In this document: positions 23,424-33,014 of the stretch, in pieces | How the letters are laid out: every line of letters begins with the position of its first letter | How positions within the stretch are numbered: the first letter of the stretch is position 1 | Origin: Frankia umida | Lineage (GTDB): Bacteria > Actinomycetota > Actinomycetes > Frankiales > Frankiaceae | DNA: 64,000 bases | Assembly (NCBI RefSeq): GCF_023242945.1 | Contig: NZ_JALKFT010000001.1 | Location: forward strand, 1-64,000 | Reading direction: 5' to 3' | Notes under the pieces: model-generated | Databases searched by the model: none | Told to the model about the DNA's origin: nothing | The model's input: only the letters and a program-made list of their open reading frames with translations | Program-made: the position numbers and the translations under genes

Positions 23424-24879
23424 CGTCCACCCGTCGCCGCGAGGTACGCCGGCCGACCAGCCCGAGGGCCGTCGTGATCGGACCTGCTCCACCGGATCGG
23501 CGCCGCGTCAGGAGCGCCACCACACCAGCCAGCCGCGGCCGCGGCCCGCTGGACACCGCGGGCACCTCCGGCCTCCCGGACGTCCCAGCTTCGCCGGCGG
23601 TCGCCTCCGAGCCGGCCGGTTGTCCCGCGTCCGCGACCTGCGCCGCGCCGCGCTGCGGCCCGGGCAGGGTGAGCAGGAGACCGGCGACCGCGGCCGATGC
23701 CACGGTCACCGCCGGCGCCGCCGTCACTCCGGTCACCGCCGCCACTCCCGTCACCGCCGTCACTCCGGTCACCGCCGTCACCACCGGCGCCGCGGTCGCT
23801 GCCAGCGCCAGCGCCGGCATGGGCGCCGGTACCGGTGCTGCCGCGGCCACGGCTGCCGCGGTGGCGCGGGCCGAGCTGGGGATCTTCGTCAGGATGACCG
23901 GCGTGGGCCGCTGCCCGGCGCGCTGGGTCGGCAGATCATCGAGGACGCTGTGGTCGATCGGCGCACGGTCCACCGAGGCGAGCTCGGTCTTCTGCGTCGG
24001 CTCGGTCAGGTCCGTCGCCGTGGGCTGGCGGGGCACCGTCGGCTCGAGCGGCACAAGCTCGGCGAGCTCACCGAACAGCTCGCCGGCGGTGGGCCGATGC
24101 CGGGGATCCTTGCCCATCGCGGCGCCGACCAGCTCACGCAACGTAGCCGGCAGGACGGACAGATCCGGCTCGGCGTAGACCACTCGCTGCAACATCGCAC
24201 GCCGCGGGCCGCCGCCGAACGGCGCCTGACCGGTCGCCGCGTACAACACGACGCCACCCCAGGTGAAAACATCCGATGCGACTGTGGCGGCCCGGCCCAG
24301 AAGCTGCTCCGGACTCAGGAAGGAAAGGTTTCCCATGCCCCGACCGGCCTGACCGGGACGATCCGCTGAAAACGTGTTCAGAACACGAGCGAGACCGAAA
24401 TCGACCAGTCGCAGGCCACGTCGGGAAAGCACCAGGTTGGTGGGTTTCAGATCCGTGAACGCAAGGTCGTGGCGGTGCAGGGTGGCCAGCGCGGCGGCCA
24501 GCCCGAGGGCCAGCCGGACGGTGTCGGCGGTGGCCAGCGGCCCCTCGTCCTCGATGCTCGCGGCCAGGGTCGGCGCGTCCACGTACTCCACCACGACGTA
24601 AGGCGTCTTCGCCATGATGTCCGCGCCCAGGACCGCGGCCAGGCAGAACGGGTTCAGCTGGCGCAGGCGTTCGATGTCGGCCGTCAGCCGCTGGCGGAAC
24701 CAGGCATCCCGCGCGAGGTCCGTGGCGATCGTTTTGATCAGGACCGGACGACCATGGCTACGGCCGAGAAAGACCGTGCCGCTTCCGGTGTCCGAGATCC
24801 TACGGTCTATCTCGTACGGACCAAGGGTGGCCGGATCATTCACAGTGGATCCATAGGGAGCGCGCCTGGCCATTGCCAT
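23413..24879 (-). CDS. Ser/Thr protein kinase, non-RD type, with C-terminal TM segment
   Basis: 488 residues from ATG 24879 with AGGAGG 9 nt upstream. Kinase domain at 20-285: Gly loop (DTGSGTVFLG), K49 (VLIKTI), E70 in helix C, catalytic D143 with K145 and N148 (FTDLKPTN), DFG at 160-162, SPEQLLGRA, and DVFTWGGVVLYAATGQAPF. All catalytic residues are kept, but the Arg of the usual HRD is Thr, so this is a non-RD kinase that should not need activation-loop phosphorylation. A repetitive stretch (VTAVTGVTAVTGVAAVTG) precedes a probable TM helix near residue 400 (VASAAVAGLLLTL). No PASTA or other sensor domain. Target unknown. Confidence 0.9.
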   Translation of the reverse strand: MAMARRAPYGSTVNDPATLGPYEIDRRISDTGSGTVFLGRSHGRPVLIKTIATDLARDAWFRQRLTADIERLRQLNPFCLAAVLGADIMAKTPYVVVEYVDAPTLAASIEDEGPLATADTVRLALGLAAALATLHRHDLAFTDLKPTNLVLSRRGLRLVDFGLARVLNTFSADRPGQAGRGMGNLSFLSPEQLLGRAATVASDVFTWGGVVLYAATGQAPFGGGPRRAMLQRVVYAEPDLSVLPATLRELVGAAMGKDPRHRPTAGELFGELAELVPLEPTVPRQPTATDLTEPTQKTELASVDRAPIDHSVLDDLPTQRAGQRPTPVILTKIPSSARATAAAVAAAAPVPAPMPALALAATAAPVVTAVTGVTAVTGVAAVTGVTAAPAVTVASAAVAGLLLTLPGPQRGAAQVADAGQPAGSEATAGEAGTSGRPEVPAVSSGPRPRLAGVVALLTRRRSGGAGPITTALGLVGRRTSRRRVDVSG

Positions 24880-25303
24880 ACGACGGAACCTCCTACGGCG
24901 GAAAAGGCGGCTGCACGGGGCACGGCTGCGGATCTGCCCGACAAATCCATGCTATCGGCGCTGACCGAAGCCGGACGGCGCAACCATTTGGTGCATGCTC
25001 CCCGCCGGCCGGCGATCCATCCCACCAGACCATCCGAAGTGGACGGTCAACAGTGACGTTCTGGGAGGTTCAGTCCGCGCCGTGTCGTCCGAGCTGACCG
25101 TACGTAGACGGATCTGGGCGGACAGACACCACAGGCGGGAACCGTCACCGCCGTGACCGGCCGCTCAGGTGTGACGGATTCCACCCGCCGAACGGACGGT
25201 CACCGCGACCGGCTCACCCGAACGGACCAGCCAGCCCACCCCCGCGCGGGGGCACCCGACGCGGCCGAGCCCACCGGGGCAGCGCCCATCGGGACGCGCC
25301 GGG
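24880..25303. other. Intergenic region upstream of the kinase
   Basis: 424 bp between two minus-strand genes. The kinase promoter is expected here; the stretch at 24925-25010 is less GC-rich. I see no convincing operator or gene. Confidence 0.5.
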
Positions 25304-25942
25304 TCAGCTGTTGGCGGAGCGGGCGAACGGCTGCAACCGGGCGACCAGCCCACGGACCTCGGCGCCGGCGGCCGCGAGCCGCTCCTCCTTGGTGGCGTCG
25401 CTGCTGGCCTCCAGCAGCACGTCGAGCGCGATCAGCCGCTCGGCGACCTCGGTCATCAGGTCGAAGTCCCGCACCCGCTGATGGGCGAGCTCCGACAGCC
25501 GCTCGTTCTTTTCGAACAGCTCGACGAAGACGCTGACCTTGGCACGCAGCAACCACGGATCGAAGGGCTTCGCGATGTAGTCGACCGCACCCACGGCGTA
25601 CCCGCGAAAGGCGTGATGCGGTTCCCGGTCGATCGCCGTCAGAAAGATGATCGGCGTATCCCTGGTCCGACCCCGCTGCTTGATCCGATGCGCCGTCTCG
25701 AAACCATCCATTCCGGGCATCTGAACATCAAGCAGGATCACCGCGAAGTCATCGACGAGCAGCCGCTTGAGCGCCTCCTCGCCGGACGAGGCGGTCACCA
25801 GATCCTGGTCCAGCGAGGCGAGAATCGCCTCCAGCGCCATGAGATTGTCGGCACGGTCATCGACCAGCAGGATCTTGCTGCGGGGTCGCTCCGTGGTCGG
25901 CCCGCCTTCGCCCTCGACGAAACCGCCGGTCCGCTCGGTCAC
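25304..25942 (-). CDS. Stand-alone response-regulator receiver protein
   Basis: 212 residues from GTG 25942, with GGAGGAGG upstream. The receiver domain spans about 22-145: acidic pair D28/D29 (KILLVDD), phosphoacceptor D72 (ILLDVQMPGMDG), conserved Thr in IIFLTAIDRE and Lys in YIAKPFDPW. A coiled-coil helix follows (VFVELFEKNERLSELAHQRV) and no DNA-binding domain. Such proteins pass phosphate within a relay or bind partners directly. It lies 172 bp downstream of the hybrid kinase on the same strand and is the natural partner of that kinase. Confidence 0.9.
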   Translation of the reverse strand: MTERTGGFVEGEGGPTTERPRSKILLVDDRADNLMALEAILASLDQDLVTASSGEEALKRLLVDDFAVILLDVQMPGMDGFETAHRIKQRGRTRDTPIIFLTAIDREPHHAFRGYAVGAVDYIAKPFDPWLLRAKVSVFVELFEKNERLSELAHQRVRDFDLMTEVAERLIALDVLLEASSDATKEERLAAAGAEVRGLVARLQPFARSANS

Positions 25943-26114
25943 CCGCCTGCCTCCTCCTTCGCGGTCACCCTGCCGGCCGGCACGGTCGCCCTGCCGGCCC
26001 GTACTGGACGCGGCCACCACACCAGCATCGCCCACACCACCATCGCCGACTGCCCGGGTGGACGATGCACCGCCCCACCGATACACGCCCGAATGGGCAC
26101 CATACGCGATCTGA

Positions 26115-29100
26115 TCAACACAGATGCGCGCGCATCACCCCGAGGAGGTGTTCCAGGTCAACCGGCTTGGTGATGTAGTCCGACGCACCGGCGGTAATGC
26201 TCTTCTCGCGATCTCCGGGCATCGCCTTCGCGGTCAGGACGAGGATCGGAAGATCCGCGAACGCCGACATGTCACGGATCATCGACGTCGTCTCGTTGCC
26301 GTCCATCCCGGGAAGCATGACGTCCATCAGAACGAGATGCACCGGCCCGGTGTCCTGTTGCAGGGTGCGGATCGCGTCATGGCCGTTGTCGGCGTAGAGG
26401 ACCCGCATCCCGTACATCTCCAGGGCACTTGTCAGCGCGAACACGTTGCGGACATCGTCGTCCACGACCAGCACCGTCGTGTCGATCAGCGGATCCGGCC
26501 CGTCGTGGGCGTCGGCCGGGGCCCGTCCGTCCACATCGGCGGGCTCGGTGAGGAACGGGATGCCCGTGTTCTCGGTCGCTCGCCAGCCGCTGCCCGGTTC
26601 CGCGGAACCGCCCGCGCTCATGCCCGAACCCCGCCCCGTCCCGCCGAGGCCGACCCCACCGGCGGAGCCCTTCATGACCCCACCAGCGCCCGATGAGGAC
26701 CACACGGTGTGCACGCCGCTCGAGCCGCCCGCGGCACCCGACTCGCCGGCCGCACCACCCTGACCACCGGCGGCACCCGGGCTGGCCGGGCCGGGGGTGA
26801 GCCCGGTGCCGGCGGGAAGCTCCGGCATCGCCACAGCGGGGCGCTCGACCGTGGCCGGCGCCTCGCCGCCCCCGCCGGGTGAGGAGGCCGGCAGCAACTC
26901 GCCGATGGCCCGGCCCGGCCCGCTGTCGGCAGCTCCGACGATCATGAGGACATCGTCGGGCTCACCGGGTGTGACGCCGAACGCCGGCATCTGCGCCAAC
27001 GGCGCCGACGGCAGGTACAGCGTGAACGTGCTGCCATGGCCGACGACGCTGGAGACCGCGATCGAACCGCCGAGCAGGCGGGCGATCTCCTTGGAGATGG
27101 ACAGGCCGAGCCCGGTACCGCCGTAGCGGCGTGAGGTGGTGCCGTCGGCCTGCTGGAACGCCTCGAAGATCATGCGGAGCTTCTCGGCGGCGATCCCGAT
27201 CCCGGTGTCGCTGACGGCGAACGACAGGACGGTGCCCGCCGAGCGCAGGTGGCTGGCCAGGTGCGGGGTGTCGGGACGGACGAGGGTGACGTCCAGACGC
27301 ACCGTGCCGCTGTCGGTGAACTTCACCGAGTTCGACAGCAGGTTCTTGAGCACCTGCTGCAGACGCTGCTCGTCGGTGACGAACTCGTCCGGCACGTTGG
27401 CGGCCAGGCTGACCTCGAACGCCAGCCCCTTCTCGTCCGCGACCGGCCCGAAGACGGTGGCGACCGCGTCGCACAGCGCGCCGGTGCGCACCGTGGTGGC
27501 GTCCACGTCCATCTTGCCGGCCTCGACCTTCGACAGGTCGAGGATGTCGTTGATCAGGCCGAGCAGCTCCGAACCGGCGGAGTGGATCGTCTCGGCGAAG
27601 TCGATCTGCTTCTGGGAGAGGTTGCGGTCGGGGTTGTCGGCGAGCAGCTTGGCGAGGATCAGCAGGCTGTTGAGCGGGGTTCGCAGCTCGTGGCTCATGT
27701 TCGCCAGGAACTCGGTCTTGTACTGCGAGGACAGCGCGAGCTGCTCGGCCTTCTCCTCGAGGCCGATCCGGGCGAGCTCGATCTCGCGGTTCTTGTCCTC
27801 GAGCAGCGCCGCCTTCTCCTCCAGCTCGTTGTTGGTGCGCTGCAGCTCGACCGACTGCGAACGCAGCTCCTGGGTGAGCCGCTGGGACTGGGCGAGCAGC
27901 TCCTCGGTCCGCGCGTTCGCCATGATCGTGTTGAGCACGACGCCGATGGTGTCGACGAGCTGGTCGACCAGGATGAGATGCAGCTCGGAGAACGGTGTGA
28001 ACGACGCCAGCTCGATCACACCGAGAACCTGGTTCTCGAACACCACCGGGACGACGACGAGGTCACACGGCGGCGCCTCACCGAGCCCGCTGCGGATGTT
28101 GAGGTAGCCGGCGGGTACGTGCTCGACCCGAATCCGGTTGCGTTCGAGCGCCGCCTGGCCGATCAGACCCTCGCCGAACAGGAACGTGCCGTCCGAGCGG
28201 CGGCGCGGCACCGAACCGTAGCCGGCGACGTAGCGCAGTTTGTCGCCTTCGATGAAGTCCAGCAGGTAGACGGTGCCATGCTGGGCGCCGACCGCGGGCG
28301 CCATCTCGCTTATGATCATCTGGCAGACCGCGTAGAGGTCGCGCTGGCCCTGCATCTTGCCGCCGATGCGGGCCAGGTTCGACTTCAGCCAGTCCTGCTG
28401 CTCGTTGACCTCGGTGGTCTCCCGCAGCCGGGCGATCATCCGGTTGATGTTGTCCTTGAGCTCGGCGACCTCACCCTCGGCCTCCACCGTGATGGACCGG
28501 GTCAGGTCACCGCGGGTGACGGCGGTGGACACGTCGCCGATGGCACGAAGCTGGATCGTCAGCGTCGTCGCCAACTGGTTGACGTTGTCGGTGAGGTCCT
28601 TCCAGGTGCCGGCGACCCCGGCGACGGTGGCCTGGCCGCCGAGTTTGCCCTCGACACCGACCTCCCAGCCGACCCGGGTGATCTCCGCGGCGAACGAGGA
28701 GAGCTGGTCGACCATCGTGTTGACGGTGTCCTTGAGCTCGGCGATCTCACCCTGCGCCGACACGGTGATCTTCTGCGACAGGTCGCCGCGGGCCACCGCC
28801 GTCGTCACCAGGGCGATGTTGCGGACCTGGCTGGTCAGGTTCCCGGCCATCGAGTTCACCGACTCGGTGAGATCCCGCCACACCCCGGACACCCCACGCA
28901 CGTGCGCCTGCCCGCCGAGCGCCCCCTCCGTGCCGACCTCGCGGGCCACCCGGGTCACCTCGTCCGCGAACGACGACAGCTGGTCGACCATCGTGTTCAG
29001 GGTGTCCTTGAGTTCGAGGATCTCGCCCTGCGCGGTGACGGTGATCTTCTGCGACAGGTCGCCGCGGGCCACCGCCGTGGCCACCAGGGCGATGTTGCGG

Positions 29101-30500
29101 ACCTGGCTGGTCAGGTTGCCCGCCATCGAGTTCACCGACTCGGTCAGGTCGCGCCACACCCCGGACACCCCACGCACGTGCGCCTGCCCGCCCAGGTTGC
29201 CCTCGGTGCCCACCTCCCAGGCCACCCGGGTCACCTCGTCCGCGAACGACGACAGCTGGTCGACCATCGTGTTCAGCGTGTGCGCGAGGCCGGCGACCTC
29301 ACCGCGGGCGTCGACGGTGATCTGTCTGGTCAGGTCGCCACGGGCCACCGCCGCCGCCACCTCGGCGATGCTGCGCACCTGGGTGGTCAGATTGCCGGCC
29401 ATCACGTTGACCGAATCGGTGAGGTCCCGCCAGACCCCGGAGACCCCCTTGACCTGGGCCTGGCCGCCGAGCTTGCCCTCGGTGCCGACCTCCTTGGCCA
29501 TCCGGGTGACCTCGTCGGCGAACGCCGAGAGCTGGTCGACCATCGTGTTGACGGTCGACTTGAGCTCGTGGATCTCACCCCGCGCGTCCACGGTGATCTT
29601 CTGGGACAGGTCGCCCTGGGCCACCGCCGTGGTCACCTGGGCGATGTTGCGGACCTGGCTGGTCAGGTTGCCCGCCATCGAGTTCACCGACTCGGTCAGG
29701 TCCGCCCAGACCCCGGAGACCCCCTTGACCTTCGCCTGCCCGCCCAGGTTGCCCTCGGTGCCCACCTCGCGGGCCACCCGGGTCACCTCGTCCGCGAACG
29801 AGGACAGCTGGTCCACCATGGTGTTCACGGTGGTACCGATCCGCAGGAACTCGCCGCGCACCGGCTGGCCGGCGATCTCCAGCGCCATATGCTGGGACAG
29901 GTCGCCCTCGGCCACCGCGGCGATGACCCGGGCGACCTCGTGCGTCGGCCGGGCCAGGTCGTCGATGAGGGAGTTGACCGCCTGCGTCATGTCCGACCAG
30001 CCACCCGGGCTGCCCAGATCCTCCATCCGCAGGGTGAGCCGCCCGTCCCGGCGGATGACCTTGCTGACCCGGGCCAGTTCGCGCGCGTGGCGCTCCTGCA
30101 GCGCCGCCAGTTCGTCGAACCGTCGCAGCACCTCACCCGCCACACCACCCTGGGCCGCACCCGGCACCGAGAGCCGGGTGGAGAAGTCGCCCTCGCCCAG
30201 CCTGGTCAGCCCGACCAGCAGATCGGCGATCAGATCGTCCGACGACGGCCGGGCCACCCCGACATCCCCACCGACCTGGGGTGCATGCGGGTCGTGTGGT
30301 GCATGGGGGACGATGGTCGCGGTAACGTCGCGGCCGGACGAGACAGCAGCGGACGAGACAGCACCGGACGAGACAGCAGCGGCACCAACGAACAAGGCGT
30401 CGGCGCTCGACACGGCAGGATCGGCACTGGGGGCGGGCGCATCGGCGGGCACAGCAGAGTCGCGGCGGGCCGGGGACTGGTGGTCGTCAGTGGCACTCAT
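26115..30500 (-). CDS. Soluble hybrid histidine kinase with HAMP-repeat array, GAF and receiver
   Basis: 1461 residues from ATG 30500 (GGAG 5 nt upstream). Order: disordered N-terminus (1-85); HAMP-type array of five full 92-residue units plus a half unit (about 190-735; signature VARGDLSQKITV...NTMVDQLSSFADEVTRV); GAF domain (about 740-890); coiled coil; HisKA with phospho-H937 (MSHELRTPLNSLL); HATPase with LKNLLSNSVKFTDSG, VSDTGIGIA and GGTGLGLSI; Gly-rich linker; receiver with phosphoacceptor D1393 (LVLMDVMLPGMDG). No TM helix, so cytosolic. The plan resembles fungal group III and bacterial HAMP-array osmosensing kinases. The adjacent receiver protein and the divergent phosphatase suggest a partner-switching or stress pathway. 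Confidence 0.93.
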   Translation of the reverse strand: MSATDDHQSPARRDSAVPADAPAPSADPAVSSADALFVGAAAVSSGAVSSAAVSSGRDVTATIVPHAPHDPHAPQVGGDVGVARPSSDDLIADLLVGLTRLGEGDFSTRLSVPGAAQGGVAGEVLRRFDELAALQERHARELARVSKVIRRDGRLTLRMEDLGSPGGWSDMTQAVNSLIDDLARPTHEVARVIAAVAEGDLSQHMALEIAGQPVRGEFLRIGTTVNTMVDQLSSFADEVTRVAREVGTEGNLGGQAKVKGVSGVWADLTESVNSMAGNLTSQVRNIAQVTTAVAQGDLSQKITVDARGEIHELKSTVNTMVDQLSAFADEVTRMAKEVGTEGKLGGQAQVKGVSGVWRDLTDSVNVMAGNLTTQVRSIAEVAAAVARGDLTRQITVDARGEVAGLAHTLNTMVDQLSSFADEVTRVAWEVGTEGNLGGQAHVRGVSGVWRDLTESVNSMAGNLTSQVRNIALVATAVARGDLSQKITVTAQGEILELKDTLNTMVDQLSSFADEVTRVAREVGTEGALGGQAHVRGVSGVWRDLTESVNSMAGNLTSQVRNIALVTTAVARGDLSQKITVSAQGEIAELKDTVNTMVDQLSSFAAEITRVGWEVGVEGKLGGQATVAGVAGTWKDLTDNVNQLATTLTIQLRAIGDVSTAVTRGDLTRSITVEAEGEVAELKDNINRMIARLRETTEVNEQQDWLKSNLARIGGKMQGQRDLYAVCQMIISEMAPAVGAQHGTVYLLDFIEGDKLRYVAGYGSVPRRRSDGTFLFGEGLIGQAALERNRIRVEHVPAGYLNIRSGLGEAPPCDLVVVPVVFENQVLGVIELASFTPFSELHLILVDQLVDTIGVVLNTIMANARTEELLAQSQRLTQELRSQSVELQRTNNELEEKAALLEDKNREIELARIGLEEKAEQLALSSQYKTEFLANMSHELRTPLNSLLILAKLLADNPDRNLSQKQIDFAETIHSAGSELLGLINDILDLSKVEAGKMDVDATTVRTGALCDAVATVFGPVADEKGLAFEVSLAANVPDEFVTDEQRLQQVLKNLLSNSVKFTDSGTVRLDVTLVRPDTPHLASHLRSAGTVLSFAVSDTGIGIAAEKLRMIFEAFQQADGTTSRRYGGTGLGLSISKEIARLLGGSIAVSSVVGHGSTFTLYLPSAPLAQMPAFGVTPGEPDDVLMIVGAADSGPGRAIGELLPASSPGGGGEAPATVERPAVAMPELPAGTGLTPGPASPGAAGGQGGAAGESGAAGGSSGVHTVWSSSGAGGVMKGSAGGVGLGGTGRGSGMSAGGSAEPGSGWRATENTGIPFLTEPADVDGRAPADAHDGPDPLIDTTVLVVDDDVRNVFALTSALEMYGMRVLYADNGHDAIRTLQQDTGPVHLVLMDVMLPGMDGNETTSMIRDMSAFADLPILVLTAKAMPGDREKSITAGASDYITKPVDLEHLLGVMRAHLC
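28400..29930 (-). repeat. 276-bp tandem repeats coding the HAMP array
   Basis: Period 276 bp (92 codons), seen by the recurring sequence at about 29893, 29612, 29325, 29049, 28773 and 28499. The repeats at 28760-29310 are nearly identical at DNA level, implying recent duplication or gene conversion. Confidence 0.9.
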
Positions 30501-30674
30501 CGGTCTCCTAGCTGAGCTCGGTCGGCACGATCGTCTCGGACGACAGGCCGGGCGGAGCTGCCCGGGCCAGGGGGCGATCTCCATGGGGCACCGACGTGGC
30601 GGACGTCGGTGGACAGGTGACACCAGCCGCCAGTATCCGCCCCACGACGGACAACGCAGGAGAGACTAAGCGAC

Positions 30675-32840
30675 ATGACTGGCGCAGGAGGGGGTCCGGC
30701 CACATCGACGCATGCCATCACGCTGCCGCCCACGCCCGACTCCCCTCGGTCCGCGCGACGGTTCGTACTCGAAACCCTACGCGGACGTCTCGACGATGAT
30801 CTGCTGGATTCCGCACTACTGCTCGTGACGGAACTGGTCACCAACGTCGTGGTGCACGCGGGCACCGCCGCCACCGTCGACGTGCGCCCACAGGGCCCCG
30901 GCGTGCGCATCGGCGTCGCGGACCGCCATCCCGTGCGCATCGGGATGTCCCGGGTCAAGAAGGTCGAGGTGCCCCGGCCGCCGTCCGCGTTCGCCGAGGA
31001 GGCCGACTTCGGCATCGACGGGCTCCGCGAGGACGGCCGTGGCCTCGCCCTCGTGGACGCGTTGGCCACCAGCTGGGGTACCGAGCACGGCCGCGGCGGC
31101 AAGACCGTCTGGTTCCTGCTCGCACCCCCCGACGTCCCCTCCGAGACCATCTCCGCCGAGACCATCTCCGCCGACCTGACGGACGAGAATGCCGACCCCG
31201 GCGGTGACGGCACCGAGGTGGCCGTCGTGGTGCCGGCGCAGGCCCGGCCGCCACGGCTGATCGCCCGCGACACCGCCCGCGCGCTCACCGCCGAAGGTGA
31301 GGTGAACGAACTGCTGGCGCAGCTCGTCGACGCGCTCGCGGTCAACGCCGGTGAGGTCCGCCGGCCCGGGCGCGACGGTGGACGGGTCGAGGTCGTGGCG
31401 ACCCTCGGTGCCCTCGGCGAGGACATCGACGCCCTCGCCTTCCCCCTCGACCCCACCCAGGGCAGCCTCGGTGAACTGCTGCTGTGGCCGGAGTCGACGG
31501 CGGGCCTGACCCACGGTGACGTCGAACGGGTGCGGTTGGCCACCCGCTGGATGGCCCTGGCCCTCGGCGGTGGCGACATGCGCCGAGCCGAGGAACGTCG
31601 CATCGGCATGCTGTCGTTTCTCGCCGAGGCGTCCGACCTGCTCGCCGGCAGCCTCGACATCGGCCACTCGATGGCGCTGCTGGCACGGCTGCCCGTCCCA
31701 CGCCTCGCCCAGTGGTGCACCGTCTACCTGCATCGGGAGAACGCCGATCCGACGCTGTGGCAGGCCACCCACGCCGAGGAGAGCATGGAGAGCGCGCTCG
31801 CCGACGCGGCCGCGGACCCGACCGGCCCGCTGATGGCCGCGGTGCGCGGCGCCAGCGGAGACCGGGCCCGTTCCCTGGCCGCGTTCGGCGGTCCGGCACT
31901 CGTCATGGTGCTGCGGGCCCGCCGTCGGGTACTCGGTGTGCTGGCCCTGGGCCGTCCCGAAGGCAACGCGTTCGCCGCCGACGAGATCGACCTGCTCGCC
32001 GACCTCGCCCGCCGGGCCGCGTTCGCCATCGACAACGCCCGGCTCTACAGCCGGCAGGTGGAACTCGCCGGCACCTTGCAGGCCGGCCTGCGTCCGCCCG
32101 AGCTGCCCGAGATCACCGGCCTCGACCTCGGCTCCGCCTACGGCGCCGCGCAGTCCGCCGGCCTCGACGTCGGCGGTGACTTCTTCGACCTGCTGTGGGG
32201 CCCGCTCGGTTGGACGATCGCGATCGGTGACGTCTGCGGCAAGGGCGCCGAGGCCGCCACCGTCACCGGGGTGGCCCGCGCCGTGCTGCGGCTGCTCACC
32301 GGTCGCGGCACCGACCTCGGTGAGGTCCTGCTCGAACTGAACCGGACGCTGCGTGACGCCGCCGCGGCCCACCCGAACGGTCAGGGGCGCTTCTGCACCC
32401 TGGCCGCGGCCTCCGTGCTCGGCCCCGTGCTGTCCGAACCGGACCCGTCCGCGAGCGGCACCGGGGCGGCGGGCGTGCGGCTACGACTCTTCCTCGCCGG
32501 GCACCCGCAGCCGGTCGTGCTGCGCGCCGACGGGCAGGCCGTGCTCGTCGGCCGACCCGGGACACTGCTGGGCGTGCTCGACGACGACGAGGTGGCCTTC
32601 CCCGCCATCGATGTCACGCTGCGCCCCGGCGAGGCGTTGATCTTCTACACCGACGGTGTCATCGAGGCCCGGGCCGGCAACGAACTGCTCGGTGAGGACC
32701 GGTTGCTGGCCGCCGTCGGCGACTGCGCCGGACTGTCCGCGCAGGGCATCGCCGACCGGGTCCGCACCGCCGCCGAACGCTTCGCCGGTGGCAACCTGCG
32801 CGACGACGTCGCGATCCTCGTCGCCCGCGTGCCCGAGTAA
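30675..32840 (+). CDS. RsbW-like ATPase / GAF / SpoIIE-type PP2C phosphatase
   Basis: 721 residues. Residues 15-150: GHKL ATPase of the anti-sigma type (LLVTELVTNVVVHAG N-box, DGRGLALVDALATSWG). Residues 310-455: GAF domain. Residues 460-721: PP2C/SpoIIE phosphatase with metal-binding Asp residues in LDVGGDFFDLL, AIGDVCGKGAEAA, FYTDGVIEARAG and NLRDDVAILV. Such proteins combine anti-sigma kinase and anti-anti-sigma phosphatase, with GAF sensing. It is divergent from the hybrid kinase across 174 bp and followed by another ATPase, pointing to a shared regulatory pathway; no STAS antagonist or sigma gene is in the window. Confidence 0.92.
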   Translation: MTGAGGGPATSTHAITLPPTPDSPRSARRFVLETLRGRLDDDLLDSALLLVTELVTNVVVHAGTAATVDVRPQGPGVRIGVADRHPVRIGMSRVKKVEVPRPPSAFAEEADFGIDGLREDGRGLALVDALATSWGTEHGRGGKTVWFLLAPPDVPSETISAETISADLTDENADPGGDGTEVAVVVPAQARPPRLIARDTARALTAEGEVNELLAQLVDALAVNAGEVRRPGRDGGRVEVVATLGALGEDIDALAFPLDPTQGSLGELLLWPESTAGLTHGDVERVRLATRWMALALGGGDMRRAEERRIGMLSFLAEASDLLAGSLDIGHSMALLARLPVPRLAQWCTVYLHRENADPTLWQATHAEESMESALADAAADPTGPLMAAVRGASGDRARSLAAFGGPALVMVLRARRRVLGVLALGRPEGNAFAADEIDLLADLARRAAFAIDNARLYSRQVELAGTLQAGLRPPELPEITGLDLGSAYGAAQSAGLDVGGDFFDLLWGPLGWTIAIGDVCGKGAEAATVTGVARAVLRLLTGRGTDLGEVLLELNRTLRDAAAAHPNGQGRFCTLAAASVLGPVLSEPDPSASGTGAAGVRLRLFLAGHPQPVVLRADGQAVLVGRPGTLLGVLDDDEVAFPAIDVTLRPGEALIFYTDGVIEARAGNELLGEDRLLAAVGDCAGLSAQGIADRVRTAAERFAGGNLRDDVAILVARVPE

Positions 32841-33014
32841 TCCCCCGGTGGCGATCCCCCGGTGCCCGACATCCGCCCAGGTCAGCAGGCCCGAACCGAG
32901 TTGGATGCCCGCCTGGCATCGGGTTAATCGGCGCGATCCGGATACCGACGCTTCAATCCGGCCCCGGCGGGTACACCACATCTCGATGTCCTCGTTGTTC
33001 AGGCTTGGTGGTCG

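Noticed and set aside
27249..30515. Very long open frames on the + strand opposite the hybrid kinase (more than 1000 codons)
   Set aside because: They mirror the repeats of the real gene, lack ribosome sites and domains, and are a by-product of GC-rich codon use.
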